From an uncultured Lachnospiraceae bacterium (GTDB lineage Bacteria; Bacillota; Clostridia; Lachnospirales; Lachnospiraceae), in contig USJG01000007.1 of NCBI GenBank assembly GCA_900554925.1, forward strand, positions 1 to 33,303: a stretch of DNA of 33,303 bases, read 5' to 3'. The notes beneath the pieces were generated by a model. That model worked only from the letters and a program-made list of their open reading frames with translations. It did no database searches and was not told where the DNA came from. Within the stretch, counting starts at the first letter, position 1, and every line of letters starts with the position of its first letter. Below, piece by piece: positions 1 through 6,351 of the stretch. The translations under genes were made by a program, and so were the position numbers.

Positions 1-56
1 AGATTAAACCGAAGAAGAAAAAAATAAATATAAAACTGAGCACTTTTTTTTCGTTT

Positions 57-341
57 TCATGAACAACCTTTTAATAAAAATGTTATATTTGTTGTATCAT
101 AATCATTATTATAAACATATTCAATTTTCAAAGGAAAATGTTTGGATTCTATATACTCTCTCAAAACCTCAGCTTCATATCCTATTACCATAACCAGTTT
201 ATCAATATCTGCGGCCTGTAAAGCTTCAACCACCCGTTCCAGTAAGGTTTTCCCACCAACTTCAATCATACATTTTGTATGATGCCTGGTATATTTTTTC
301 AGCCTGCGGCCCATGCCAGCTGCCAACATCATTGCCTGCAT
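57..341 (-). pseudogene. Truncated sugar/choline-type nucleotidyltransferase (N-terminal third)
   Basis: The product is 94 residues and resembles the start of an NTP_transferase protein. The glycine-rich nucleotide loop LAAGMGRRL lies at residues 7-15, a TKCMIEVGGKTLLER segment follows, then the VIGYEAE strand and a DTTNITF segment matching the 'TNNIYSL' region of LicC/RmlA-like enzymes. Family members usually exceed 230 residues with an acidic metal site further on, which is absent because TGA follows codon 94. The start is set by GGAGGAGG about 8 nt upstream, and the gene lies 1 nt after the stop of the glycerophosphotransferase-like gene, so the two were probably cotranscribed. An ATG overlaps the stop (TCATGA) and opens an 18-codon low-complexity frame that also ends before the window edge. 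The most likely reading is a decayed gene that once made a CDP- or UDP-activated precursor. Family is fairly sure; substrate unknown. Confidence 0.6.
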
Positions 342-342
342 A

Positions 343-1857
343 TCATTTTCCTCCTCCGTAAATGTACTTCAAATACTGATAGATCTTTTCACCCGCAAGT
401 CCTTCCCAGTTAGGAAATGCCTCCTTCACTGCCTGTAATCTTTTATCATATAATGGATCTATCCCATTAATAACATTGTCCCGAAACTCATCAAAAGTAA
501 TCTTGTTCTTTCCAAATCTAAAGTAATTCATATTACGATTAAGAGGGGATTTCTGCATTGTCTCGTCATCCATTCTTCTTTGGAAAATCAATATCGGTTT
601 ACCCGTTGCCATATATTCATTGATAAGTGAGCTCCATGTCGAAATCAGCGCATCTGAACAATAAAATGCGTCAAAGTAATCTCCTGTTTCGTCCACAATC
701 CCATTTCCCGCTTCCCTTACCCTTTGTTCAAAATAATTGACAAACTCAAGGCATTCCGGGAATCTTCCACAAAGCATATTTTTTAATAATGGATGCGGAC
801 GCCAGATCAACGCACAATCTTCTCTGTCAATAAACGCATCTAATATTTCCCTGTGGAATCTTACTGCATAGTTGTCCATAGACTTAGCATAATTCAGCGC
901 CTTAGGGAAATATGATAAATGTGTGTTTAGTAAAAATACCTTCTTACCTTCTATTTTCCCTTTCCATTCCTGTGGTATCTCTCGCTTTTTTTGCTCATTT
1001 GTCACTACTGCATCTATTTTAGGTGAACCAAAGGCCAGTATTTTATCACTTCCATGTCCAAACGCTTCAAAAATTTTTTTAACTTTTTCTGACTGTGCAA
1101 TAACATAATCTGCATAATACACTCCCGGCATTGTAAACATAAATTCCTGTTTCTCTCTCTTATAGGTGCCAACTGTAAAATATGGGCTGTAAATCAGCAG
1201 TTCTGAATGCTTTTTCAGGTTTGAAGAATAATAGCATTGAGGCACTCTTGTAAGATTATTACACTCATCATAAGGATTATGAATAAATATCATATCAGGA
1301 TGATTCAATTCCAGGGAATATTCTCTATAATCTGTTATATCAATATCTTGCGGGAACCTTTCCGCCTCGTATTTCATCTTTATATCATTTATATTTGCTA
1401 TATCATAATATGGTATCGGAACTACTCTGACATGACAGCTATTGTCTTTTTGGGCAGCCTCCCAAATGGAAGCAAGGCTCGTCCACATATCCGCTTTATA
1501 AGGCATAAAAACAATTTCCATCTTATCTTCTTTTACTTCATATATAATTTTATTTTTTACTGTTTGAATTCTATTTTTCATTGTCGCGAGTATGTCCAGT
1601 TTCTGTTGTGTTTCATATGCCTCGCTATACTGATAAACATCCTCACAATATTCTTCTAAACACCTGATTATTTCATCATTATCTTCATTCGACTGCTCCA
1701 AAAGATTTCCAACTGCGATCGCTGCCTTTTGGAGTTCTGTCAGGCACTCATATACATCCATATTGCTCTTTTTGTCAGATAATTTTTTCAGTACTTTATG
1801 AGCATCTTCAATTGTTCTAACAAGATTCAATATTTCACGTTTCAGGTAAATACGCAT
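343..1857 (-). CDS. CDP-glycerol glycerophosphotransferase-like glycosyl/phosphotransferase
   Basis: This is a 504-residue protein. Residues 1-110 are helical and charged, probably coiled coil. Residues 113-500 resemble the glycerophosphotransferase (Glyphos_transf, teichoic-acid polymerase TagF/TagB-like) fold: FMPYKADMW (118-125), HPDMIFIHNPYD (186-197), the GSPKID strand (278-282), LNTHLSYF (310-317), the RPHPLL motif (353-358) with its catalytic-type His, and the donor-site STWSSLINEYMATGKP (406-421). The start has AAAAGGA about 7 nt upstream. No signal peptide or membrane span is seen, so it is cytoplasmic. It lies one base ahead of a nucleotidyltransferase fragment and near flagellin, so the inferred role is adding a glycerol-phosphate-like or other CDP-linked group to flagellin or a surface glycan. 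A sigma-28 promoter and an intrinsic terminator lie upstream, so read-through from the motility regulon is possible. Confidence 0.7.
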   Translation of the reverse strand: MRIYLKREILNLVRTIEDAHKVLKKLSDKKSNMDVYECLTELQKAAIAVGNLLEQSNEDNDEIIRCLEEYCEDVYQYSEAYETQQKLDILATMKNRIQTVKNKIIYEVKEDKMEIVFMPYKADMWTSLASIWEAAQKDNSCHVRVVPIPYYDIANINDIKMKYEAERFPQDIDITDYREYSLELNHPDMIFIHNPYDECNNLTRVPQCYYSSNLKKHSELLIYSPYFTVGTYKREKQEFMFTMPGVYYADYVIAQSEKVKKIFEAFGHGSDKILAFGSPKIDAVVTNEQKKREIPQEWKGKIEGKKVFLLNTHLSYFPKALNYAKSMDNYAVRFHREILDAFIDREDCALIWRPHPLLKNMLCGRFPECLEFVNYFEQRVREAGNGIVDETGDYFDAFYCSDALISTWSSLINEYMATGKPILIFQRRMDDETMQKSPLNRNMNYFRFGKNKITFDEFRDNVINGIDPLYDKRLQAVKEAFPNWEGLAGEKIYQYLKYIYGGGK

Positions 1858-1913
1858 CTCTTTTCCTTTTCAACACTATTTATATACCAATCCGGTCAAT
1901 TACATTTCCGCAC

Positions 1914-1944
1914 AAAAAATCTGCTGTGCGCAGCCGCACAGCAG
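1914..1944 (-). terminator. Strong intrinsic terminator upstream of the glycerophosphotransferase-like gene
   Basis: On the minus strand a perfect 10-bp stem (CTGCTGTGCG with CGCACAGCAG, loop GCTG) is followed by ATTTTTT. No protein gene ends here. It sits between the divergent 1857 and 2148 genes, about 90 nt after a minus-strand sigma-28 promoter and 57 nt before the start at 1857. It must therefore end a short RNA or act as a leader terminator for the downstream genes. Confidence 0.85.
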
Positions 1945-2005
1945 GTAAATTGTCTTTTGTATGCCTCCATGCAACCTTCTCAATCATCCTTGATTTTCTT
2001 TGTTA
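1914..2005 (-). ncRNA. Candidate ~90-nt sigma-28-dependent RNA with two CsrA-type hairpins
   Basis: The 5' end is inferred about 7 nt after the sigma-28 -10 element (2012-2019), and the 3' end is the terminator T-tract. The RNA carries two hairpins with A-N-G-G-A-N hexaloops closed by C-G: AATC-AAGGAT-GATT (1982-1995) and TGC-ATGGAG-GCA (1962-1973). Their GGA cores are 21 nt apart, close to the 20 nt seen in the flagellin leader. CsrA dimers are known to bind paired sites of this kind. The inferred role is to sequester CsrA, a CsrB/McaS-like function, or alternatively to serve as a CsrA-responsive terminator leader for the genes at 1857-57. A 35-codon frame (1880-1987) crosses the terminator but has no spaced ribosome site, so a leader peptide is less likely. 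Confidence 0.6.
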
Positions 2006-2011
2006 ATGTAT

Positions 2012-2037
2012 ATATCGGTAATTTTTTATTATATTTA
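2012..2037 (-). promoter_or_regulatory. Sigma-28 promoter
   Basis: On the minus strand TAAA (2037-2034) is followed by 14 nt and ACCGATAT (2019-2012). This matches the SigD/FliA consensus TAAA-N14-16-GCCGATAT and resembles three other promoters in the window. It drives the short RNA that ends at 1914, or the glycosylation genes beyond it by read-through. Confidence 0.75.
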
Positions 2038-2076
2038 ATATCTGATAATGTTATTTTCCCTTTTTACCTATATCCG

Positions 2077-2085
2077 TGATATAAT
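2077..2085 (+). promoter_or_regulatory. Extended -10 promoter for the GT2-TPR gene
   Basis: TGATATAAT is a perfect extended -10 element (TG-n-TATAAT) 62 nt before the start at 2148. No convincing -35 is present, which is usual for extended -10 promoters. It is divergent from the sigma-28 promoter at 2012-2037, so the glycosyltransferase appears to use the housekeeping sigma factor. Confidence 0.5.
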
Positions 2086-2147
2086 AATATTAATAAACAG
2101 TGGAAACTTAAAATACTACTTTCAGCATTCCTCAGAAAGGATCTATC

Positions 2148-3212
2148 ATGCAGCCAATTTCCGTCTGTATTATAGCAAAAAACGAAGAAAAGAAAATTGA
2201 ACGTCTGCTTGGCTCCCTTGCTCCCTACGATTTTGAAATCGTAATCGTTGATACCGGTTCCACCGACCGCACAAAGGAAATTGCGGGCAAGTATACTGAC
2301 TGCATCTACGACTTTACGTGGATAGACGATTTCAGCGCTGCAAGAAATTATTCCTTAAGCAAGGCCTCCAATGACTGGATTTTGATGATGGACTGCGATG
2401 AATGGATACAATCGCTGGACGCAGAAGAACTTACATATTTCCGCAAACACCTTTCTGCCTCAGTTGGCAGCGTTACCCGCGAAAATCTCACAGGCTCTTT
2501 GCAGAATCCCTCCAAGACCTATGACCAGACAGAACGTTTTTTTAATAAGAAACGTTACCATTATACCGGCAGGATTCATGAGCAACTGACTCCCAAATTT
2601 ACTAAGACCTTTGAGGCCTTTCTGCTGAATACCACAATCGGGCATGACGGTTATCTTATGACTGAAGAAGAAAGAGCCGCCAAATCTTACCGCAACATCT
2701 CCCTTTTGGAAAAAGAACTTGCGGCCGACCCTGAAAATCCATATATTTTATACCAGCTTGGAAAAGGTTATGAAATGATTGCTGACAGTGCTGCCGCCTG
2801 TTCCTACTATGAACGGGCTTTGACCTATGATCTGGATCCGGAGCTTGCCTACGTGCAGGCCCTGGTTATTTCTTATGGAGAAGCTCTGCTTAGTCTTCAA
2901 AAATATAAAGAAGCTCTGCAGTTAGAGGGTATCTATGATTCTTTTGCCCGGACTGCCGACTTTGTATACCTGATGGGGATAATATATTTAAAAAATGAAA
3001 TGTACGAGGAGGCGCTGTCACAATTTGAAAAGGCAGTCACCTTTCCAACTGCTAATAAAGCCGGTGCCAACAGCTATTTATCCTACTACGAAGTTGGACG
3101 TATTCTTTCCATGATATCTGAATGGGAAATGGCACGCAAATATTTTCTGCAATGCGGAGAATATCCACCTGCCATTCACGCATTAAAGGTTTTAGATGAA
3201 AGCGGTTTATAA
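2148..3212 (+). CDS. Family 2 glycosyltransferase with C-terminal TPR repeats
   Basis: The 354-residue product begins with a GT-A domain: ISVCIIAKNEE (4-14), a VDTGSTDRT nucleotide-binding segment (34-42), and the metal-binding D-C-D-E at residues 82-85. Residues from about 190 to 345 form TPR-like helical repeats (NPYILYQLGKGYEMI, YLMGIIYLKNEMYEEAL). SunS-type and flagellin-associated GT2-TPR proteins have this arrangement, with the repeats thought to hold the acceptor protein. No signal peptide or membrane span is present. AGAAAGGA lies 7 nt before ATG. It converges with the CgeB-like gene, whose stop is 42 nt away. The neighbourhood suggests flagellin O-glycosylation, but the acceptor is inferred. 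Confidence 0.8.
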   Translation: MQPISVCIIAKNEEKKIERLLGSLAPYDFEIVIVDTGSTDRTKEIAGKYTDCIYDFTWIDDFSAARNYSLSKASNDWILMMDCDEWIQSLDAEELTYFRKHLSASVGSVTRENLTGSLQNPSKTYDQTERFFNKKRYHYTGRIHEQLTPKFTKTFEAFLLNTTIGHDGYLMTEEERAAKSYRNISLLEKELAADPENPYILYQLGKGYEMIADSAAACSYYERALTYDLDPELAYVQALVISYGEALLSLQKYKEALQLEGIYDSFARTADFVYLMGIIYLKNEMYEEALSQFEKAVTFPTANKAGANSYLSYYEVGRILSMISEWEMARKYFLQCGEYPPAIHALKVLDESGL

Positions 3213-3253
3213 CAAAACAGAAAATTTTTCTATTACGTGCAGATATAATAATA

Positions 3254-4441
3254 TTAGCCTTCCGCATCTCTTTCTACAATCTCCAGCATAACTGCGATGC
3301 GCTTTCTCAGTTCGAACTCTCTTAATACTTTTCTGCATCCATTTTGAGCAATCTGCTTTCTTTCATCTTCATGGGTCAGATAATATTCTACCTTATTTGA
3401 AAGATCTTCCATATCAGAATACATGACCAATTCCTGCCCGTCAGCAAAATATTCTGCTATTTCAGGCTGATAATTTGTCATACAAAAACCGCCGCAGCTT
3501 AAAATATCAAAAACTCTTTGCGGTATTCCCGATTCAATTGTTTTAGATGTAACATTTAAATTTATTCTGCTGTTTTGATAAATAAAAGGGACTTCGGTTT
3601 CATAATCGGCAGCTCCCATATTTTTTATATTAGATGTCCGAAGTGCGTCAGGCAGCTCCGATGATGTATATAACCTTACCAAATAACGATTACTGAGGCT
3701 TAATAAAACAAGCTCCCGCTCTCTGCCTGTCACTTCCATTCCCACAGCGTCTGCTGCCATTTGAAATTCATCCTGCATATATTCATCACCTAAACTTATT
3801 TTACATTTTTGGAGAATTTCTCTGCAAACAGATTCAGGCAAGCTCTCCCTTAAAAAATTATAACCATATACTAATAGCTGCGCCTGCATGAGCCCTTGGG
3901 CAAATCCCTTGGTATAATCTGATAATTCAGCCTGCCTTAAACGGTTTTTCTTTTCATTATAAAGATTTCCCACAAAAGAAATATCACATTGATATTTCAA
4001 TATCTCTGCTGTTTTTTTCTTATTTGTTTTTTCAAAGAGTTCTCTGGTTCCTGCCAGCGGATAATGATAGCAGTGCACTGCTCCCATTGCTTTCAATCTC
4101 TCCGCATAAACTCTGTCAAAGCAAAAAATATAATTATATTTGCCGGTTAATGTCTTAGACTGCAAGGTATATAGAGGACAATCATAAATCCATGCAACAT
4201 ATGGAATTTTATTAATTTCACAAATCATGGAAATTAAAGGAAAATAGTCATAGCTAAAAACCATCTGTATTCCATTTGTATGGATACATTCCATAAATTC
4301 CCTGGCAAAAAGAGCATCTGCATGATAGTTTGTCATTTGGCGAGCGTACTCCACACAGTCCCATCCCAAATCTTTCATTGCCCTGCATAATAAAGGCTCA
4401 CTTAGAGACCCCCATTTGTATACCAATAATTTTTTCTTCAT
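3254..4441 (-). CDS. CgeB-like glycosyltransferase (GT-B), flagellin-linked, paralog 1
   Basis: The 395-residue protein matches the CgeB / glycosyl-transferase family 1-like group. The C-terminal domain has SRINLNVTSKTIESGIPQR, then FDILSCGGFCMTNY and PEIAEYFADGQEL, typical of the nucleotide-sugar site. The same blocks occur in the 6352-7545 gene, so the two are paralogs. ATG at 4441 is chosen over the longer frame because GGAG lies 5 nt upstream and the upstream in-frame start falls inside the flagellin terminator. It lies directly downstream of flagellin on the same strand, behind that terminator, so its expression may depend on read-through. No membrane segments; probably a cytoplasmic enzyme that modifies flagellin before export. 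Substrate unknown. Confidence 0.75.
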   Translation of the reverse strand: MKKKLLVYKWGSLSEPLLCRAMKDLGWDCVEYARQMTNYHADALFAREFMECIHTNGIQMVFSYDYFPLISMICEINKIPYVAWIYDCPLYTLQSKTLTGKYNYIFCFDRVYAERLKAMGAVHCYHYPLAGTRELFEKTNKKKTAEILKYQCDISFVGNLYNEKKNRLRQAELSDYTKGFAQGLMQAQLLVYGYNFLRESLPESVCREILQKCKISLGDEYMQDEFQMAADAVGMEVTGRERELVLLSLSNRYLVRLYTSSELPDALRTSNIKNMGAADYETEVPFIYQNSRINLNVTSKTIESGIPQRVFDILSCGGFCMTNYQPEIAEYFADGQELVMYSDMEDLSNKVEYYLTHEDERKQIAQNGCRKVLREFELRKRIAVMLEIVERDAEG

Positions 4442-4448
4442 CTTTTCT

Positions 4449-4483
4449 CCAGAAAAAGAGCCGATGCAAAGCACCGGCTCTTT
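4449..4483 (-). terminator. Intrinsic terminator of flagellin, abutting the next ribosome site
   Basis: On the minus strand a 13-bp stem including one G-U pair (outer arms AAAGAGCCG and CGGCTCTTT, loop TTT) runs into TTTTTCT. It lies 39 nt after the flagellin stop. The ribosome-binding GGAG of the CgeB-like gene (4447-4450) starts right at the end of the T-tract, leaving no room for a separate promoter. Confidence 0.85.
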
Positions 4484-4521
4484 GGTAGTTTTGTTTACAA
4501 TGATTATTACTCTTACACCGA

Positions 4522-5463
4522 TTAACCAAGTAAGGACAATACGCTCTGATTGCTCTGGTTAGCCTGAGCAAGCATTGCTGTACCAGCCTGAGTAAGGATA
4601 TTGTTGTTAGAGTACTTAACCATCTCTGTAGCCATATCTGTATCACGGATGCGGCTTTCAGCGCTTGTGGTGTTCTCAACTACGTTATCCAGGTTGTTGA
4701 TTGTGTGCTCAAGACGATTCTGAACTGCACCAAGATCAGATCTCTGTTTGGAAACTGTCTGTAATGCGCTCTTAGCAAATGCGTTCAAGCTTGCAAAGTC
4801 ATTAGCTGTAGCAACTGTAGCACCTGATGTTTCTCCACCGTAGTTCGTCATGAACTTATCTACAACTGCTGCTGCCATAGCGGCATTCATTACATTGTCA
4901 TCTTTCTTCACACCATCTGTATAAGTAGTATACTTATACTCAGTATCTGCAGCTTTGGCTGCCAGATTATCCATATTCATCTGTGTAATGGAGATGTCAA
5001 TATGCTGTCCAGCTTCTGCACCAACCTGTAAGCCCTTACCTGTGAAGGTACCATCAAGCAGATTCTGCTCATTGAAAGTAGTTGTATCAGCTACACGGTT
5101 GATTTCACTCATTAACTGCTGAACTTCTGACTGGATGTAAGAACGGTCTGCAGTTGTAAGAGTTGCATTTTCACCCTTAACAGCCAATTCATTGATACGC
5201 TGTAACATATCATGAACTTCGTTCAGTGCACCTTCTGCTGTCTGTACGCAGGAGATACCATCCTGTGCGTTAGCAGATGCCTGTGTAAGTCCTCTGATCT
5301 GACGTCTCATCTTTTCGGAAATAGATAAGCCTGCTGCATCGTCTGCTGCACGGTTAATCTTGTAACCGGAAGATAACTTCTCAGTTGACTTAGACTGACT
5401 GGACGTGTTAACGTTTAACATTCTGTTAGAGTTCATTGCCTGTAAATTGTGTTGTACTACCAT
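4522..5463 (-). CDS. fliC: Flagellin (filament subunit)
   Basis: A 313-residue flagellin with complete D0/D1 ends and a short central region. The N-terminus MVVQHNLQAMNSNRMLN leads to KLSSGYKINRAADDAAGLSIS (29-49) and LQRINELAVKG (87-97). The C-terminus has SRIRDTDMATEM and ends SVLSLLG. The start at 5463 is fixed by GGAGG 8 nt upstream; the longer open frame runs into the leader. R89, L93 and E113 match the residues of Salmonella FliC known to contact TLR5. C72 lies in the D1 helix, which is unusual because flagellins are normally cysteine-free. It is transcribed from its own sigma-28 promoter with a ~140-nt structured leader carrying CsrA-type sites, and ends at a strong terminator. Neighbouring glycosyltransferases suggest the filament is glycosylated. 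The alternative symbol is hag. Confidence 0.97.
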   Translation of the reverse strand: MVVQHNLQAMNSNRMLNVNTSSQSKSTEKLSSGYKINRAADDAAGLSISEKMRRQIRGLTQASANAQDGISCVQTAEGALNEVHDMLQRINELAVKGENATLTTADRSYIQSEVQQLMSEINRVADTTTFNEQNLLDGTFTGKGLQVGAEAGQHIDISITQMNMDNLAAKAADTEYKYTTYTDGVKKDDNVMNAAMAAAVVDKFMTNYGGETSGATVATANDFASLNAFAKSALQTVSKQRSDLGAVQNRLEHTINNLDNVVENTTSAESRIRDTDMATEMVKYSNNNILTQAGTAMLAQANQSNQSVLSLLG

Positions 5464-5468
5464 AATAT

Positions 5469-5501
5469 ATTCCTCCTTGAATTTAACGCCGCTTCCCTGC
5501 G
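5469..5501 (-). promoter_or_regulatory. Two CsrA-type hairpins in the flagellin leader, one holding the Shine-Dalgarno
   Basis: On the minus strand CGC-AGGGAA-GCG (5490-5501) and ATTC-AAGGAG-GAAT (5469-5482) are hairpins with A-N-G-G-A-N hexaloops closed by C-G. The second loop contains the Shine-Dalgarno itself. The GGA cores are 20 nt apart. In B. subtilis CsrA is known to repress hag through two leader sites, one over the Shine-Dalgarno, with FliW and flagellin relieving it. The same layout is inferred here, with fliW-csrA about 5 kb away. Confidence 0.7.
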
Positions 5502-5558
5502 TACGTTTGTTGATTGTTTTGCATTCTGACTTTTGAATTCGTACGCATCCAAAAGTCA
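5498..5558 (-). promoter_or_regulatory. Leader stem-loop with pseudoknot-like pairing
   Basis: On the minus strand TGACTTTTG (5558-5550) pairs with CAAAAGTCA (5535-5527), a perfect 9-bp stem. Its 14-nt loop contains TGCGTACG (5547-5540), which is exactly complementary to CGTACGCA downstream (5505-5498). This 8-bp pairing would form an H-type pseudoknot and would use the CGC that forms the 5' arm of the CsrA hairpin at 5490-5501. A further 6-bp hairpin (AAGCAA/TTGCTT) lies at 5580-5597. The complementarity is seen directly; folding is inferred. Confidence 0.5.
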
Positions 5559-5596
5559 AAACGCTTGATTACTTTTTGAAAGCAATTGGTTTTGCT

Positions 5597-6006
5597 TTAC
5601 TTGTATATTATATCGGTGCTTTTCTTCAATACTTTATACCTTAAATATAAATTTTTCTTTTTTTGACCAATAGTTTCTAAAAAGAAGCAGGATTTGTATT
5701 TTTCAAAGAATAGTATTTCAATGCTTTGCTTATTTTCAAGCGCTATCTTATAAACCTTATCAATCTCTGCATCAAGTGCATAGTCCACAGAATCGATTTT
5801 CTTATCAAGAGCATCTATCTTCTGATCCATGATATCAAGCCTTTGCTCTACTACATCCAGCCTCTGATCCACTGTCTCCAGTCTTTGTTCTATCGCATCC
5901 AGCCTCTGATTTACTTTTTGATCTATGTTATTAATATTCTTATTGATAGTCTCAACTGTATCTGTCAGTTTTTTAAACACGCTAAAAATTGTTCTTCCTG
6001 CTGCAT
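5597..6006 (-). CDS. Frameshifted coiled-coil protein upstream of flagellin
   Basis: The main open frame (from 5980, GTG) encodes heptad repeats such as DQRLDVVEQRLDIMDQK, a long coiled coil, with a basic tail. That GTG has no well-placed ribosome site. A much better start is ATG at 6006, with AGGAGG 6 nt upstream, but it reads only 13 codons (MQQEEQFLACLKN) to UGA at 5967-5965. The last sense codons form A-AAA-AAC, the canonical -1 slippery heptamer, and a -1 shift there joins exactly the coiled-coil frame. One extra A in the A6 run would also restore the frame. So this is a programmed frameshift, a phase-variable gene, or a one-base mutation. A sigma-A promoter lies upstream, and the flagellin sigma-28 promoter is embedded in its last codons. 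Function unknown. Confidence 0.6.
5610..5636 (-). promoter_or_regulatory. Sigma-28 promoter of flagellin
   Basis: On the minus strand TAAA (5636-5633) is followed by 15 nt and ACCGATAT (5617-5610), an almost exact SigD/FliA match. The start site would be near 5603, giving a leader of about 140 nt. The element lies inside the last codons of the coiled-coil ORF. Confidence 0.9.
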
Positions 6007-6080
6007 CTTTTTCCTCCTGTCATATTTTAATACAGCTCTGCTTTAAGCGCCCCTAACTTAAACAGAATTGTCGTATTCAT

Positions 6081-6110
6081 ATGCTATCCCCAAAAGTACT
6101 TTTTTGTCAA
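6081..6110 (-). promoter_or_regulatory. Sigma-A promoter for the coiled-coil gene
   Basis: On the minus strand a perfect -35 TTGACA (6110-6105) is followed by 18 nt and TAGCAT (6086-6081), 75 nt before the ATG at 6006. Confidence 0.5.
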
Positions 6111-6223
6111 CAAAATAAAAATTAGTTAACAAAAAATTACACAACACAATATCTGGTAACCTTCTACTATTTTTTCTCCATATTCTGTTATTTTTTGATT
6201 TTCACAGTATATAAAAACTTTAT

Positions 6224-6252
6224 TTGCGCAAACATTTTCTACATTTTATATA
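6224..6252 (+). promoter_or_regulatory. Possible sigma-A promoter for the second CgeB-like gene
   Basis: TTGCGC, 17 nt, then TATATA, about 100 nt before the start at 6352. The -35 is weak. The region 6007-6351 otherwise holds only the divergent coiled-coil promoter; no other gene or RNA is visible. Confidence 0.35.
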
Positions 6253-6351
6253 GCTGTCCTCTTATTTCTATGATATGATAATTATGGTATTATCCTGGCT
6301 GTGCAAGTCAGTGACTTTATTTTTTATCATCAAACCGACAGGGGAGCCACC

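Noticed and set aside
585..600. Additional sigma-28 -10-like sequence (ACCGATAT) inside the 343-1857 gene; similar ones near 11697 and 19331
   Set aside because: No TAAA at 14-16 nt upstream in any of these cases, and all lie within coding sequence.
1237..1659. 140-codon plus-strand frame
   Set aside because: Antisense shadow of the glycerophosphotransferase-like gene; no ribosome site and low-complexity hydrophobic composition.
1880..1987. 35-codon minus-strand frame crossing the terminator at 1914-1944
   Set aside because: Its ATG overlaps a GGA loop with no spaced ribosome site, and it runs through a strong terminator. A leader peptide remains possible but the RNA features explain the region better.
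2148..2160. CsrA-type loop at the GT2-TPR ribosome site (AGA-AAGGA-TCT)
   Set aside because: The loop is five bases and is closed by A-T rather than C-G, so it does not match the form seen in the sigma-28 leaders.
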